A stretch of DNA of 64,000 bases. Origin: Arbacia lixula (Eukaryota > Echinodermata > Echinoidea > Arbacioida > Arbaciidae). The DNA lies in contig OZ022596.1 of the NCBI GenBank assembly GCA_963669155.1, positions 9,978,353 through 10,042,352 of the forward strand. Direction: 5' to 3'. Shown here one piece after another: positions 23,318 through 36,016 of the stretch. Below the pieces are notes generated by a model that was not told where the DNA came from, ran no database searches, and worked only from the letters and a program-made list of their open reading frames with translations. A program made the translations under genes and the position numbers. Positions within the stretch are counted from its first letter, which is position 1, and each line of letters starts with the position of its first letter.

Positions 23318-24267
23318 AGAAAGAGAGATAAATAGTGAGAGAGAGAGAGGAGAGGGAAGGAAAGGAAGTGAACGAGAGAAAACAATGGACGATGTAAGTC
23401 GATGGAAAAAAGACTTGAACATCGAGGGAACATGGGCCTAAAGCCTTACGCCTTCCTGAAGGGATGTAGGCGGGTAGTAAATAGGTTAACCACAGAGAGA
23501 GGAGAGAGAGAGAGAGAGAGAGAGATGGGCGGGGGGTTGCAAAAGTAATCTTCAGAGAGAGAGAAAGAGAGAGAGAGAAAGAGAGAGAAGGGGGAAGGAC
23601 AGAGAGAAAGGGAGAGAAGGGGGAAGGAGAGAGAGAAAGAGAAAGAAGGGGGAAGGAGAGAGGGATAGAGAGAAGGGGGAAGTAGAGAGAGAGAGAGGGG
23701 GGGAGGGGAAGTAGAGAGAAAGAGAGAGAGAGGGATAGAGGGGGAAGAGAAGGGGGAGGTAGAGAGAGAGATAGACGGGGGGGGGGGGGGGGGAGGGGGA
23801 AGTAGAGAGAGAGAGAAAGAGAGCGAGAGAGAGGCCTAAAGCCTTACGCCTTCCTGAAGGGATCTAGGCGGGTAGTAAATAGGTTAACCACAGAGAGAGA
23901 GAGAGAGAGAGAGATGGGCGGGGGGTTGCAAAAGTAATCTTCAGAGAGAGAGAAAGAGAGAGAGAAAGAGAGAGAAGGGGGAAGGACAGAGAGAAAGGGA
24001 GAGAAGGGGGAAGGACAGAGAGAAAGGGAAAGAAGGGGGAAGGAGAGAGGGATAGAGAGAAGGGGGAAGTAGAGAGAGAGAGAGACGGGGGGGGGGGTGG
24101 GGGGAGTAGAAAGAGAAAGAGAGAGGGATAGAGGGGGAAGAGAAGGGGGAGGTAGAGAGAGAGATAGACGGGGGGAGAAGGGGGAAGTAGAGAGAGAGAG
24201 AAAGAGAGCGAGAGAGAGGGAGAGAGAGAGAGAGATAGAGAGATAGGGGTGGAGGAGGAGGATGTAG

Positions 24268-24314
<47 letters not shown>

Positions 24315-24335
24315 AGTAGAGGGAGAGAGAGAGAT
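23318..24335 (+). repeat. Polypurine (GA)n/G-run tract with ~400-bp tandem duplication
   Basis: A long AG-only tract with poly-G runs. A unique marker (GGCCTAAAGCCTTACGCCTT, ending AGGTTAACCACAGAGAGA) occurs at 23435 and again at 23833, showing a 398-bp duplication. The 199-codon minus-strand frame here is pure repeat. Confidence 0.85.
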
Positions 24336-24559
24336 AGTAAACTAGAAAGAAAGGATCTGAATAATTGAGGTAGAGAACGGCGCCTGCTTTCGATCTAGAT
24401 CGACTGGAAGTGAACGAGAGTTTTTTTCTTACTCGGTACCAAGCCAGGAAAAATCCCTTCATATGACACACATTCCTTGCAACCGTGCTACTGAATGAGT
24501 TAAAGATAACCAGGAACCCCATGACTCTAGTCAACTCCAAATCTCGAGCGCTATGTGTA

Positions 24560-25100
24560 CTTCCGTCTTATCGATCCTCAAGGAATAGCTCACTCTGAAA
24601 TTAACTTGGTTTCAACAAAAGCAGACACATGATAGAAATATGTTAGTAAACGTTTGACTAAAAATCCGCCAATTCATAAGAGACTTATGATCTTTACAAG
24701 GATTTTCTGACGTCACATGCGAGGTGATCCGTCTTATCGATCCTCAAGGAAGAGCTCACTCTGAAATTAACTTGGTTTCAATAAAAGCAGACACATGAAA
24801 GAAACATGTTAGTAAACGTTTGACTAAAAATTCGCCAAGGCATAAGAGACTTATGATCTTTAGAAGGATTTTCTGACGTCACATGCGAGGTGCTCTCCCA
24901 TGTGTTTTTTACACTCTTTTAATGTAAATTTTCTCTAAAGATATACATCCTTTCCCAGTACCCTTGATACACAATTAGAAACATCTTTTTACACACGTAC
25001 ATCGATGTACATCCCATGTGACGTCACCAAATTGTAATGTTCCGTTCATATTTCTGTTTTTATTAAAACCAACTCAACCTCGGGGTAGACTATCCCTTTA
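24560..25100. repeat. CRE-MITE family: tandem and inverted copies
   Basis: Direct copies at ~24560-24730 and ~24731-24897 share CTCACTCTGAAATTAACTTG, AGCAGACACATGA, GTTTGACTAAAAAT and TTTTCTGACGTCACATGCGAG. An inverted arm lies at ~25018-25100. The second copy plus that arm would make a ~370-bp foldback MITE. Related copies lie at 31120, 32577, 34987, 35260, 37935, 39045, 39611 and 52147. Confidence 0.65.
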
Positions 25101-25780
25101 AACTGTTTAATCAGATTTCAGAGTTAAGAGCAAAAGATTGACCTAAAACCTTAGTGTTTTGATATTGGAAGATACAAACCAATTATTCAGATTCTTATCT
25201 AAAAAAAATCATCTACCCATGTGAGTGTGTACGCGCGTTTGCAAATATGTATACCCACATATATGTATACGGATTTACTGTATTATATATTCATTGGATA
25301 TGATATTGGCAATTTGGATTACACTATCAAACGATAATACACGGGTCGATTGATGTCAGCCGGTTGATTTTTTTAGGAAAACTTCAAATTAGTGAAAAAC
25401 AAGATACACTGTACACGTGTAAAAAGAAAAGTAAAGCTACTCAGCACACTAAGACATATCTCCAACAATATCTTCAACCAATCAACACTCACACATTAAG
25501 TCGCGACTTTCTGTAATTCCTTTTTTCCCTGATCCACTTGTTTTGACCAACTAGATGTGCCGAATCCCATCCCTGCTATTGCGCATGGTAACAACGAAGC
25601 CACATTAGTATGCATGGATTGAAATAAACGAATTAGCCCAACGCAAAGGGAAGTTACTTGTATTTTGTGTAGAGAGCGCTAGCACTTTAATTGTGCTGGC
25701 TCAGCCAACTCCATGCTCGACGACCCCTTGGGAGCACATAAAATGGAAAGGGCATGCAAGAATTGCAAAGGCAATGAACG
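25101..25780. other. No gene seen
   Basis: AT-rich DNA. Its last ~100 bases may be the worn 5' part of the LINE that follows. Confidence 0.35.
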
Positions 25781-27660
25781 AGAATAATCGATGGACTCTA
25801 GTTTTCACGTTAACACACAAAGTTAAGGTTTGAAACTGGCTCATTTGAATATTTGTAGCTTGTTCTCAAAATGTGATCACATACATGAGAAATTTGATAA
25901 AAACTTGCCTTTTGATATATTTTCATTTTCTGAAACTCACCTAGATGGTACTATAAATGATACAGAAATACAATTGGAAGGATACTCAAAAGAACGAAAT
26001 GATCGAAATCGCCAGGGAGGTGGTGTTGCAGTATATATATATCCAACACAATAGTTTATAAGCGAAAATACGACTTAGAACACCCACATATTGAAATTGT
26101 TGCACTGACGTACATTACATTGACCAAATCTAAGCCTATGCTGATTGAGACATTTTACCGACCTCCTTCGTCAGGAATGGATTATTATGAAGTTATAGAT
26201 AATACTTTTGTTCTAGCTACCCACGCAGGCCTTGAATGTTACATTTTGGGTGATTTTAACTATGATATGTATTGTAAGAGAGAAGGTCGAATTGTCAAAC
26301 CGTTGTGTAAGCAACATATGTCAAATGATCAATGATCCAACCAGAGTCACCAAAATAGTTCAACTCTGATAGACCTTGTTCTTACAAATCGTCCATCTAA
26401 TGTATGTGAGACAAATGTTATTTCACATGTAAAAGTGTCCACAGGCTAGTGTATGTTGTTTGTAAACATTTTAGACCGAAGGAAAAACCCTGTGTTGTGC
26501 GTACATGGGCCTTTCCACGTCTGAATGTACAGTCTTTTTGTGAAGATTTGCAAGACACGGACAACATTGTTAAACTAGAAAATGTAGACGATGGGTAGAA
26601 CACGTGGAAGAGTGTTTTTATTTGAATATTCAACAAGCACGTTCCTTTTGTTACATTGAGATTAAAAGGAGTAAAACACCATGGGTTACTACAGAATTGG
26701 TTAATTTATCATGTGAGAGAAAGGGCTGAAGGTTCACGGGAGAAAGTACAGTGGAAACATTCCATAACCTGTCGAAACTATGTTTAATAATAACACATTA
26801 AGAAAGGAGTTTTGTCATCAGCAAATTGTGTCAAACAAGTCTAGCCCTTCTGAATTGTGGAAGATACTTAAGAGTATCACTCCTACTTCAATACAAAGTG
26901 TACCCACTAGCTTAAATCTCCTTGATTCTTTTTAGACTGGCCCTCTTAAATTGGTAAATGCTTTTAATAAGTTCTTTGTGTCTATTGGAAGTGAACTTGC
27001 AGCGGGATTTTACACTGCAGAATCAACACCTTCCTTACTCAATCTGTCTGAGATTACCCAGTCGTGCTTTGCTTTTGTAAATGTAGAAGAGGACTTTGTT
27101 CGTAGAGAATTGCAACCTCTTAACATTAAAAAGGCATCAGATATTGATGGTTTAAGTGCCAGACTTCTGAAGATTGCTGCACCCTTAATCAGTAAACACA
27201 TCAATGAGCTATTCAACCTCTCGCTCAGGCTAGGTGTTACCCCTCAAGAATAGAAACAGGCAAGGGTAACGCCTATTAACAAAGGTGGGCAATGCTGGGG
27301 ATAAGGATAATGTGAACAATTACCGTCCCAAACCTATTATTCCAGTAATCATGAAGGTATTGGAGAAGGCTGTGCACAGTCAGTTAGATGAGTACCTAGT
27401 TGAGATGGATTTACTTACCCACATTAGTCAGGTTTCAGGAAGGGGTATTCTACAAATACTGTGATGACATATGTGAGTGACTTTTTATAGAAGGGTATGG
27501 GTAGTAGTAGGTTGACGAGAATAGTATTTTTGAATATTAGAAAGGCTTGCGACTCGGTAAACCATAACTTATTACTTCAAACATTTTACTTGTTCGGCGT
27601 TCGTGATAATGCATTGATGTGGTTTAAATCTTATTTAACAGGTCAAACACAAAGTATACT
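25781..27660 (+). pseudogene. Decayed LINE (AP endonuclease plus partial reverse transcriptase)
   Basis: The endonuclease starts at ~25830 with LAHLNICSLFSKCDHIHEKF, FSETHLDG and GGGVAVYI. It is broken by a TAG near 26052 and resumes with ETFYRPPSSGMDYYEVID and YILGDFNYDMY. Then come frameshifts, a linker (~26951-27253) with KKASDIDGLSARLLKIAAP, a stop at 27253, and RT pieces NNYRPKPIIPVIMKVLEK, GFRKGYSTNT and KACDSVNHNLLLQTFYLFGV. Sequence stops resembling RT near 27650, before the catalytic YADD. At least five frame breaks make it a fossil. Motifs resemble CR1-like LINEs; the clade is inferred. Confidence 0.8.
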
Positions 27661-28494
27661 AATTTAATATATTGATTGGACAATCGGTTTTCGAGATACT
27701 ATTGGTATTGGAATATTCCTCCCAAAGGATCGAAAAACTGCCCCAAAATTGTCATTTTGGTTTAAAATTCACTATATATATTCACTATAATCACTGCAAT
27801 TGGTGAAAATGAGACAGCTGTCACTGGCCAATCAAATGCTTATAAAATCAAACTTATTTTTTACTTCAATTTTTTACAGCAGGCTTCAGAAAACGCCATC
27901 TAGTGCAAAAACTACGATCCGCAAACTCGGAAATCCCTTAAAAATGACTAAGTACAAGTCATTGATATGCGAAAATGGATTTTATAAAGTTCTGTAGTAT
28001 AACACTACTATTTGATATGTTGGTAAATTGTGCTTAAGTTCATTTGAAAAAAACGTCAACATCTCATGTAAAATGAAAATTAGCTAGTTATATATTCAAA
28101 TATCAAATATGCAAATATGCGACCCGCCAACTGTCTGTTATCAGGGTGAGCATTTTCATACACAAGTATAGTTTTTTAAACTTTGTTTGAATGAGAAACC
28201 TTTAATGGTTCTAAAAGAAGTACCATTTGTTTGTACAACACGGTTGATAATCCAATATAAAATTCATCAGCTTGGAGATGACCTAATTAGACATGCGCAC
28301 ACTTTCGAAAGCCGTAGAAGCTAAACGATCAGACATATTACCACAGCATCTGGACTATTATGATATATGCATGGAAAATGGATTAGCAGCAATTTCCTTT
28401 TCAATATCTATATGAACGGGAGTGTACTGTGTTCCATTGGACTCACAAAATACATTCTTACACACTTTAAGGTGTAGAACCTCAGTTACATTCA
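27661..28494. other. No gene seen
   Basis: AT-rich DNA. A 65-codon frame at 27800-27997 has no recognisable domain. Confidence 0.35.
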
Positions 28495-28775
28495 TAACCA
28501 GTGGTGGATCCAGAAAAGGGGAGGGGGGGGGGAGGGGGTCGGCTCCTTTTTTCGTTGAGAAATCTACTCATTTTGAAGGAGGAAAAACAATAACAAGAGA
28601 AATGCAAAAGAGGCATTTGGGGCTCGCTATCTTTTTCAAGGGAGCGGGGGGTGGGGGGGGGGGGGGGGGGAGTGGTGGATGGGCTGATTGAAGTGAAAAA
28701 TTCTTGTTTTGCTTGTAAGGGTTTTCTCAGCAACTTCAAACCTCGTGCTGGTCAATCCTGGAACCGCCCCTGTTC
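28495..28775. mobile_element. MITE-like element with imperfect TIRs and poly-G runs
   Basis: The ends CAGTGGTGGATCCAGAAAA and (inverted) CAGGGGCGGTTCCAGGATTG are similar. Two poly-G tracts lie inside and create artificial frames on both strands. Confidence 0.45.
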
Positions 28776-29749
28776 ATGATAAACACTTTAGACGAGGTTA
28801 TAATTCACACTTGACTTGACTTTGATCACAATATACTTTCGTGCAAAAAAAAAGAGATATCTAATTGTAAAGTTTTCCATTTGGTATCAAAACATTCACA
28901 TGATTTCGAGCAAATCATCATCCAACTCTTTGTTCAGAGGATAGGCAAACTGTTAGTCATATGGTGAGTCGTATTTATGTAGTAGAAGTGATAAACCTTT
29001 TCTAAAAATGACTTGTGCTCATCTTTCATCTTTCTTTGTGCTCTTTTGTAGAACTTGGCCATAATATGCAACAAGACTTAACCCATTATGACGCATGGCG
29101 AATTTCTGCATGCATAGTTGTTGTCCTCACAATGGCTACAAAAAATTACCTTTAGTCAAATCAGTGAGCTCAGGTTCTTGATGTGTTTCTGGAGTGCTAC
29201 ACTTTATGTTTAGTAAGATGAAGAACACCACACAAATCGTTAATGTTTCTACTACAAGGATATGCCTTCATGCGATCAAAATAGTCTATTATTGAAGGAT
29301 TTATGAGCGCTTCAAAGATTTTCGTCCGATACACTTTAACTTCAGATATATGTATGGTAGCCTAAACGTTAACCAATGGTTGTGAAGAAGAAATCACAGA
29401 CCACCACATGTGGTAATGCCATGCCCATACATGGTGTGCAACACTCCAGGCAAGGTGATTTTATCCAAGAGGTCCCCCATCACTAAATGCCCCTCTGTTT
29501 GCTGGCCAACCAGGGTGAATGATTTTATTCATTTCATATTCGTAAAAATACCTGTCAGTTAGATATAACAATGTCTTTTTCAGACAATATGAGTGTAATG
29601 CTCATGTAAAGGATAGTGAAAAGAGAATGTTTATAGCTTATTTCGTGTTTCTTCTACCTTAGTTTCAACTATTGAGGAGAAATTATTTTCTGCATTTCTT
29701 CATAACTGGCAGGTTTCACACACGGCCCGTGTGCTATGTCTACTAATAG
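28776..29749. other. No gene seen
   Basis: Unremarkable AT-rich sequence with no supported frame. Confidence 0.35.
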
Positions 29750-29855
29750 TACGGGGAGAGAAAGAGAGAGAGAGAAAAGGCATAGAGAGAATAAGGGAGA
29801 GAGAGAAAGTAAGAGAGAGATAGAGAGAGGGAGAGAGAGAGAGAGAGAGAGAGGG

Positions 29856-29905
<50 letters not shown>
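29750..29905 (+). repeat. (GA)n microsatellite
   Basis: An almost pure AG tract that explains the Leu/Ser and Arg/Glu-rich open frames on either strand. Confidence 0.85.
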
Positions 29906-29907
<2 letters not shown>

Positions 29908-31100
29908 GATATCGGTTACACATGCACATTGTCGCCGGGCGCCAATTACAGTGAATCTCCGTGTAAGGGTCAGTTTCTTGGATTTTTAATGAACCTTACA
30001 TATTCCACATATAAGCTAGATTTTCTTACGTCAGAATTCGTGAATTCCAGTAAATGTCATTTGCGGACTAGTCCAATAAAACTAGAGGGTTATTTATAAC
30101 CTTCAGAGTGTTTGGGCTTCTGGATTCAACCGGCCATAAACATGTAAACCGTGATTTGAGGCGCGGAAATGACGAATGGAATTATACATGTATCACATAA
30201 CACCCCTTTTCTTTCAAAAAGTGGCTTCCGTCATTTCTTCTTTCAGAATGAAATTGATACATGAAATAACATTCTACACTGTGAACAAACTTTTCATTGT
30301 TTAACTTTGATCGAAGTTCATATTACTCTACATTCTCTCTCCCTCTCTATCTTTCAATGCATCAGTTGCAATGCCATTATACGATACATTGTTCAATACT
30401 AATTCCATGTCCTCTGTAACCTTTCTCTCACTTGATACTAGAAGAAAAATTACACATCATACATATTTTTTTTATTCTTTCCTTCCGTTTGCAGATTTAT
30501 GCAACTTATGTTTACATTTGTCAAATCATTAATTGAGATTAAATGCACTTAAATACAGGTAAAAACTTCTCTTTTAGAAAAAAGTCCCAACTAAAGTATG
30601 ATTATCCTTATTCTTTCAAATCAAATACACACTCGTCACATTTGTAACTCGTGAAGTATTAACTGTACTTCCATTGATTCAATCATGATACACAATGATC
30701 ATCACTTGTTCCTTTAACTCTGATAATTACATCGTTCATTTGTGTTTGCAATTAGCATCCAATTACTACAACAACTCTTGATATGATATTAACCTGAACG
30801 TACCTCGAATGAAACTTCATGAGGCGTGTGGGTGCTCTCAAGATAATGAAGTTATTAATATAATCACATTAGGCCTTAGGTTTAGATTTTCTATCAATCT
30901 CTCCTTAATTTGTGGAATTGCAAAATCATGAAATGTCAATGTTGTGGGTAACACTTGCACTTTCAAACTTGCTTAGCTGCTTACACAACATGACAAAATC
31001 GGATTTTTTTTTTCATCTAGGTTTCTGAAATACATCTCTCACATACTGAAATTATTTAAGTATCAACATTACTTTGTATGGCGATCCCTTTGAAGATCTA
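29906..31100. other. No gene seen
   Basis: AT-rich intergenic DNA. A CRE-MITE half copy begins at ~31120. Confidence 0.35.
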
Positions 31101-31369
31101 AAAAGGGGATATGTGAGTATCAAAAGAATATTCCACCCTGAAGATGAGTTAATTTCAATCAAAACAGAAACATAAAAAAAATATTTAAGTGAAGGTTTGA
31201 CGAAAATCTGTCAAAGGATAAGTAAGTTTAATATGATCTTATGAAATTTTAATTTTATGACGTCACGCGCTTTCCCATGTGGTATAGTGTATGATTTCAT
31301 CAATTGCTCTTTTTCCGTTTTTTGACAACGGAACGTTCTGTTTAAAGTGTGCAAATAATGATACGAACG

Positions 31370-31817
31370 CATACATGAGCAGATAGAATCACGACACCGT
31401 CCCTGGCTCTCAAACAATGTGATGCGTGTCTATGCCTTTAAAGCGCCCTCCCTCCCCTCCTGTCTTTAGACCGTCTCTCATTGAGTAGGCCTACAGCTTT
31501 ACATCTCCTCCCTCCTCTCTCCGTGAAGCACACGCCATCATCCGGGCGACAACAAGCCACCCGAATCTTCCGTCCAGACGACTGCACCCAATTGTTATAG
31601 CCAACAGCCCCATCAGCTATATTTAATTGTAGAATAAGCCCGGATGAGTATTCTTCATTAAGTCTATGCGTCTCGCATGTGTATTTATGCACAAGTAATA
31701 CACATCAATCCCATAAATCACCATTTTGTCTGGCATACAAAGCCTTACAGGACTGATCGATCTTTTGATCTTAACTGATCAGTTATATAAAGTTATAACC
31801 TACCTATTATATTCAGC
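31370..31817 (+). promoter_or_regulatory. 5' flank of GPCR copy A, homologous to the flanks of B and C
   Basis: It shares with 36912-37375 and 49309-49728 an ordered set of blocks: TATGCCTTTA(A/T)AG, GTCTTTAGACCGTCTCTCAT, CGTGAAGCACACGC, CAAGCCACCCGAATCTTC and TATTTAATTGTAGAATAAGC. Conservation in all three copies suggests promoter and 5'-leader sequence. TTTATAG in B and C could be a TATA box. Confidence 0.5.
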
Positions 31818-32372
31818 ATGAACGGCTCCGTTGTCGACATCGACTATGATCTCTACAATGATATGACAAACCGTACCGATGGTTCCTCCGACGTCTGGTA
31901 ATACACACCAATCCCACAAAGCACCATTTTGTCTAGCGTACAAAGGGTAACCGCTAAATTCCCACACAGCAAGGAGTGTAGAGCTCTGAAATACCCAACC
32001 TATCTGGACTAGACAGAAACGATGAGTCGTGTATCATATTCAGCATTAACGGTTCCGTGGTCAACATATACTACAATCTCGACAGCGCTGAAGTAAAGCG
32101 CAGCAATGATTCCTACGACGTCGGGTACGGCCAAGATTTATACGCCATGATGTACGTGGCTATCGAAGTCTTCAGGTACGCTCAGCTGGCCATCTGCGGA
32201 GTCGGCGTGGCCGTGAACGCCATGATCGTCGGTATCATGGTCGTCGACACGTCGTTCCACAACTCCTCCAGCTACTTCATCGTGAACCTAATCGATAGCC
32301 GAGTCAATTCCCTACTGGAAGGGCGATTTTACGTGTAATGGTCATGATGGTCCCTCACAGTACCTGCAATAT
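31818..32372 (+). pseudogene. GPCR copy A: recombinant, inactivated exon 1
   Basis: Two exon-1 beginnings lie in tandem. The first (ATG at 31818) reads MNGSVVDIDYDLYNDMTNRT and ends after DVW with TAA at 31899-31901, where the sequence switches to a C-type 5' flank (TAATACACACCAATCCCACA). The second begins at 32045 with ATT in place of ATG. It continues through TM1 (LAICGVGVAVNAMIVGIMVV) and loses ~29 nt of TM2 after NLI, shifting the frame to a stop at 32338. It keeps the donor site (CAATAT-GTAAGT, 32373). A 9-nt duplication (TGGTCATGA) is also present. No exon 2 or 3 follows before gene B at 37376. It is related to genes B and C and almost certainly cannot make a receptor. Confidence 0.85.
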
Positions 32373-33275
32373 GTAAGTACACTTTTTAATATATAATTTG
32401 GCTTCTCCTTTTGCCCAATTATATCATTGTTACGGCCACAGCAGATGACACGATTTTAGCATAGTGGCCTTTAGACCTAAATGTAACGGCTATCCATCTA
32501 GCACAAAAAAATTAACGTACGAGAGTTTTAGGGGGCACCTGTATAATCGTTTCGTTATTCTTGTTGCAGACCGTTCTTTAAAAGGATACTTCACCCTGAA
32601 ATTAGGTTGGTTTTAATAAATGTCAAAAGGGTCGGGCTACCTTTAATGTATTCATGGATTTACTTCATCACGCATGTTATTACGCCTATCAAATATGTAT
32701 GTGACAAATGTATTTTTCACTAGTAATACAAACAAATCCTGAAGAGGTGCATGTTTATCTTGCACGTTAAAGGTAGCCTGTCCCTTTTGCGGACCTAATT
32801 CTGAAAGTTCCCTGACTTCGGTAATTGATCGAGCTTTCTTTTTTCGTACCACGAAAAAAGTTTATATCTAAGTGAGAACGAGTTAGATTTTCTTTTATTC
32901 TACGGGAATTATAGTACCCTTGACCTTAAAATTTCACACTTAGTATCCCAAAGATACGTGGTAAACATGTGCAAAGTTTGCAGATAAAAAGGGACGGGCC
33001 ATCTTTAAGGGATGATTAAATATCTCTATACACGCATAATTAATGTTGAAGTATCTTATAAAGTCATATGAGAATGATTTGTATTACCAGCGCTCAATAT
33101 GCCACTATGCCAAGAACATGTACATGTACATCAAATTGCTTCAACATTATCATAATTCGTCATATGATTTTATCCATGTCATATATGATCAATATCTCTA
33201 GCAGTATTCCGTACGCCTTGTAGTATGTAAACGTGGACATTCTGCAGTGTTTTTTGTTCATGAGAATGGGTGATA
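32373..33275. other. Former intron 1 sequence of copy A and repeat fragments
   Basis: The first ~200 bp match the start of intron 1 of GPCR B. A CRE-MITE fragment (~32577-32622) and scattered inverted pieces (GGGTCGGGCTACCTTTAA at ~32628, TTAAAGGTAGCCTGTCCC at ~32766, AAAGGGACGGGCCATCTTTA at ~32987) follow. No gene is present. Confidence 0.5.
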
Positions 33276-33370
33276 TATACATATATATTTATATATATTT
33301 ATATATATGTTTATATATATATATGTGTGTGTATATATATATATATATAGATAGATATATATATATTTAA
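33276..33370. repeat. (TA)n microsatellite
   Basis: TATATA tracts with GTGTG interruptions. Confidence 0.8.
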
Positions 33371-33507
33371 GTGTAAATGAAGAAAAACAAAGTCTCTTAG
33401 ACTATTTTGTTTATTTACATTTATATACTCTGGAGCAACCGCTTGTCATGTCAAAGTTGAGAACTCTCGCACTTTTGATTTTTGAAGGTTTGCATGGTGG
33501 TATGATC

Positions 33508-33931
33508 AATCATGAGAGAGGTTTACGGTACACCATGTGTAAAGTCCTGGGAGGACTGAGATGAGAAAACGTGGATAGAATTGAAGGTGAAATGGACAGG
33601 CGAGAAAGTGGAGATTTGAAAGTAGAGTATTCTTTCGAAATGTGAGTGTAGTCCTGAAAAGGACTGTAAACCAGAAAGCGTGATTGACTGTCCGTCTTTA
33701 GACGGACAGTCAATCTGCCCGAAACGTCGAGTCCACCTCTCTACTCACCAGCTCTTCACGCTTTCTGGTTTACAGTCCTTTTCAGGACTACACTCACATT
33801 TCGAAAGAAAACTCTACTTTCAAATCTCCACTTTCTCGCCTGTCCATTTCACCTTCAATTCTATCCACGTTTTCTCATCTCAGTCCTCCCAGGACTTTAC
33901 ACACGGTGTACCGTAAACCTCTCTCATGATT
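33508..33931. repeat. Large foldback: 176-nt inverted arms with nested hairpin
   Basis: Arms 33508-33683 and 33756-33931 are nearly perfect reverse complements, both reading ..TCCACTTTCTCGCCTGTCC.. on the right strand. The 72-nt centre starts with a perfect 32-nt hairpin at 33683-33714 (stem ATTGACTGTCCGTC, loop TTTA). Confidence 0.88.
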
Positions 33932-33954
33932 CTCGCACTTTTATTTCTCTATCT

Positions 33955-33994
<40 letters not shown>

Positions 33995-34986
33995 TCATCT
34001 CACAGGACAATGCTCAACGCCTTAAGTCATTCCTTTCTTTTTTTACCCCAAAGCCCGCGAAGTTCAAAGAATTACGAGATGACCTAAGCCAAAAGGCGGT
34101 AGTCTCATCCTTCGTTCTCTACTGTGCGAAGAACGAAGCGGCATGGGAAGACTACTCCCTTTTGGAAAAGTAACCACTTTTCTGCCCCGCAATTCGTTCT
34201 CCAGGGTATTGAGAATATTATGCTACAGGGGTGGAAATGCTCAATGGAAAACAAATATCCACGTCATTAATAACAATGCTTTTTAGTCTTTGTTTTGATG
34301 TTACTCTTTGGCGTTACTCTCCATAACAGCAAGACGAAGACCGCATATTTGTCTCCCGACAAAGCATCAATTATTCGAATAAGATATGGAAATATACATA
34401 ATTTCAAAGAAACGTCCAATATTGATCGAGTGCAAATGTTTGTAAATGACATTCTACGATTTACCATATTTCAATGTATGTCTATTCTAGAATGATATTT
34501 GTACATCAGATTTATCACTATTTAAAGGAATGTTTATTATATCATATAAACATATTGCGTTTTCATTTCCCCCCTCTCAATGGAGTAGGACACTAGCCGT
34601 AACGATTGCCGTTTTTTCTCTCTTCTTTGATACAAATTACATCCCACCTTTTCTTTTTAAAGTAAGGAAAATAACTTTTTGTTTTCTGTGTTGTAATCCT
34701 TGTATATTGAATCGATGATGTTTTCCTATGTAAACGTATATTTCTCGCCCTGCATTCAACATTAATTGGCCATGACCTGGGCTTTGTATATTTATTTTCC
34801 TTTATTGTTTCTAAATGTCTAATAAAGTGATCTTGAAAAAAAAAAGAAAAAAATATGAATATTCAATATAATACAGGGACTGGTTTACATGTAAATATTA
34901 ACTCTTTCTGTGCCACATATGAGTTTAGGCAAAAGTTGAACAAACATATCCCAAAGAGCTACATCTTGCCTGGCACTGACACGATT
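33932..34986. other. No gene; short (CT)n at ~33957-33992
   Basis: CT-rich microsatellite, then AT-rich sequence without a supported frame. Confidence 0.4.
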
Positions 34987-35385
34987 AAAGGGATATTTCA
35001 CCCTGTAATTAAGTTTGCTTTAAAAGAAGCAGAAACATACTAAAGGTTTGATAAAAAATCCGTCCAAGGATAAGAAAGTTATTTTGTTTTTACATTTTTA
35101 AACAATTTTTTTTTCTCAAAAGAATATTCACCATTTCACATATGCATTTCATACATCAATGGAAACACGCATGGACACACATACCTTCATGACATAATTC
35201 TTCATCAGAATCAGGAAAAGAGCAATTTACAGAATCAGGCATCACATAAAAGATTTGTAAAAGATCATAACTATTGAATCCTTTTACGAATTTCCGTCAA
35301 ACCTTCACCAGTATATTTCTTTTATGTGCCTGCTTTTAGTGAAACCAAATTAATTGCAGGCAGAACAACCCCTTTCAATACGCTT
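34987..35385. mobile_element. CRE-MITE family, ~400-bp copy with ~95-bp TIRs
   Basis: The left arm AAAGGGATATTTCACCCTGT (~34987-35085) and the inverted right arm (~35260-35385) resemble each other over ~95 bp. This is the only copy here with both long arms and a spacer in one place. Confidence 0.6.
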
Positions 35386-35689
35386 TGGACGCAATCAACT
35401 TGTCCTTTCTCTCAGCTACTAACGAATATTGCTTTTTACTTTTCATGAGTCATTTCCGTAATACCCTTAGCTTTTCAAAGTGGTGAATGTACCTTCATTA
35501 ATCAAGACAAACATTTGCCTGGGGGCATATACGAGTTGTAAAGCAAACCTAAAATTATGAAATAGTACAGTATGAAACGACTAAGATGAGTTAATATATA
35601 CTAAATATGTGAAATAAAGACATACATCTTAGTGTCACCAAGGAGGTACTAGGCGAGCTGGAGATACAGCTCGCGGAAATTCTTTCTAC

Positions 35690-36016
35690 CAGCTTCGAAG
35701 CCGCCTCGTACCAACAGCTGTTCTCAACAATATGATGCATACGCGATGGCGTCACGTTCACCTGGATTTTATAATAGGTCATACACATTTCTATACAGGC
35801 ATTCATTTTAGCTTTCGCTGCTAAACTATTCATGTTGCCACTAGGTAGTCGTTAATGAGAACAAGTGAACACGAATTTTCATCCTTTTTGAGATGAACAT
35901 TTCCTACAATCCTTTTGCGCATCCGAGTTTCTTTCTCCAAGTTTGTTATTCCAAGCAAAAATTTAAGATCTAAGAGAAAATCTTTTTAAAAGAGCTCTTT
36001 TGTGACGGGAAGGAGA
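35690..36016. repeat. Dispersed duplicated segment, copy 2
   Basis: Homologous to 17450-17985, shortened by internal gaps. No coding signal is seen. Confidence 0.65.

Noticed and set aside
23941-24540. 199-codon Leu/Ser-rich minus-strand frame
   Set aside because: It is a translation of the AG repeat and has no non-repeat core.
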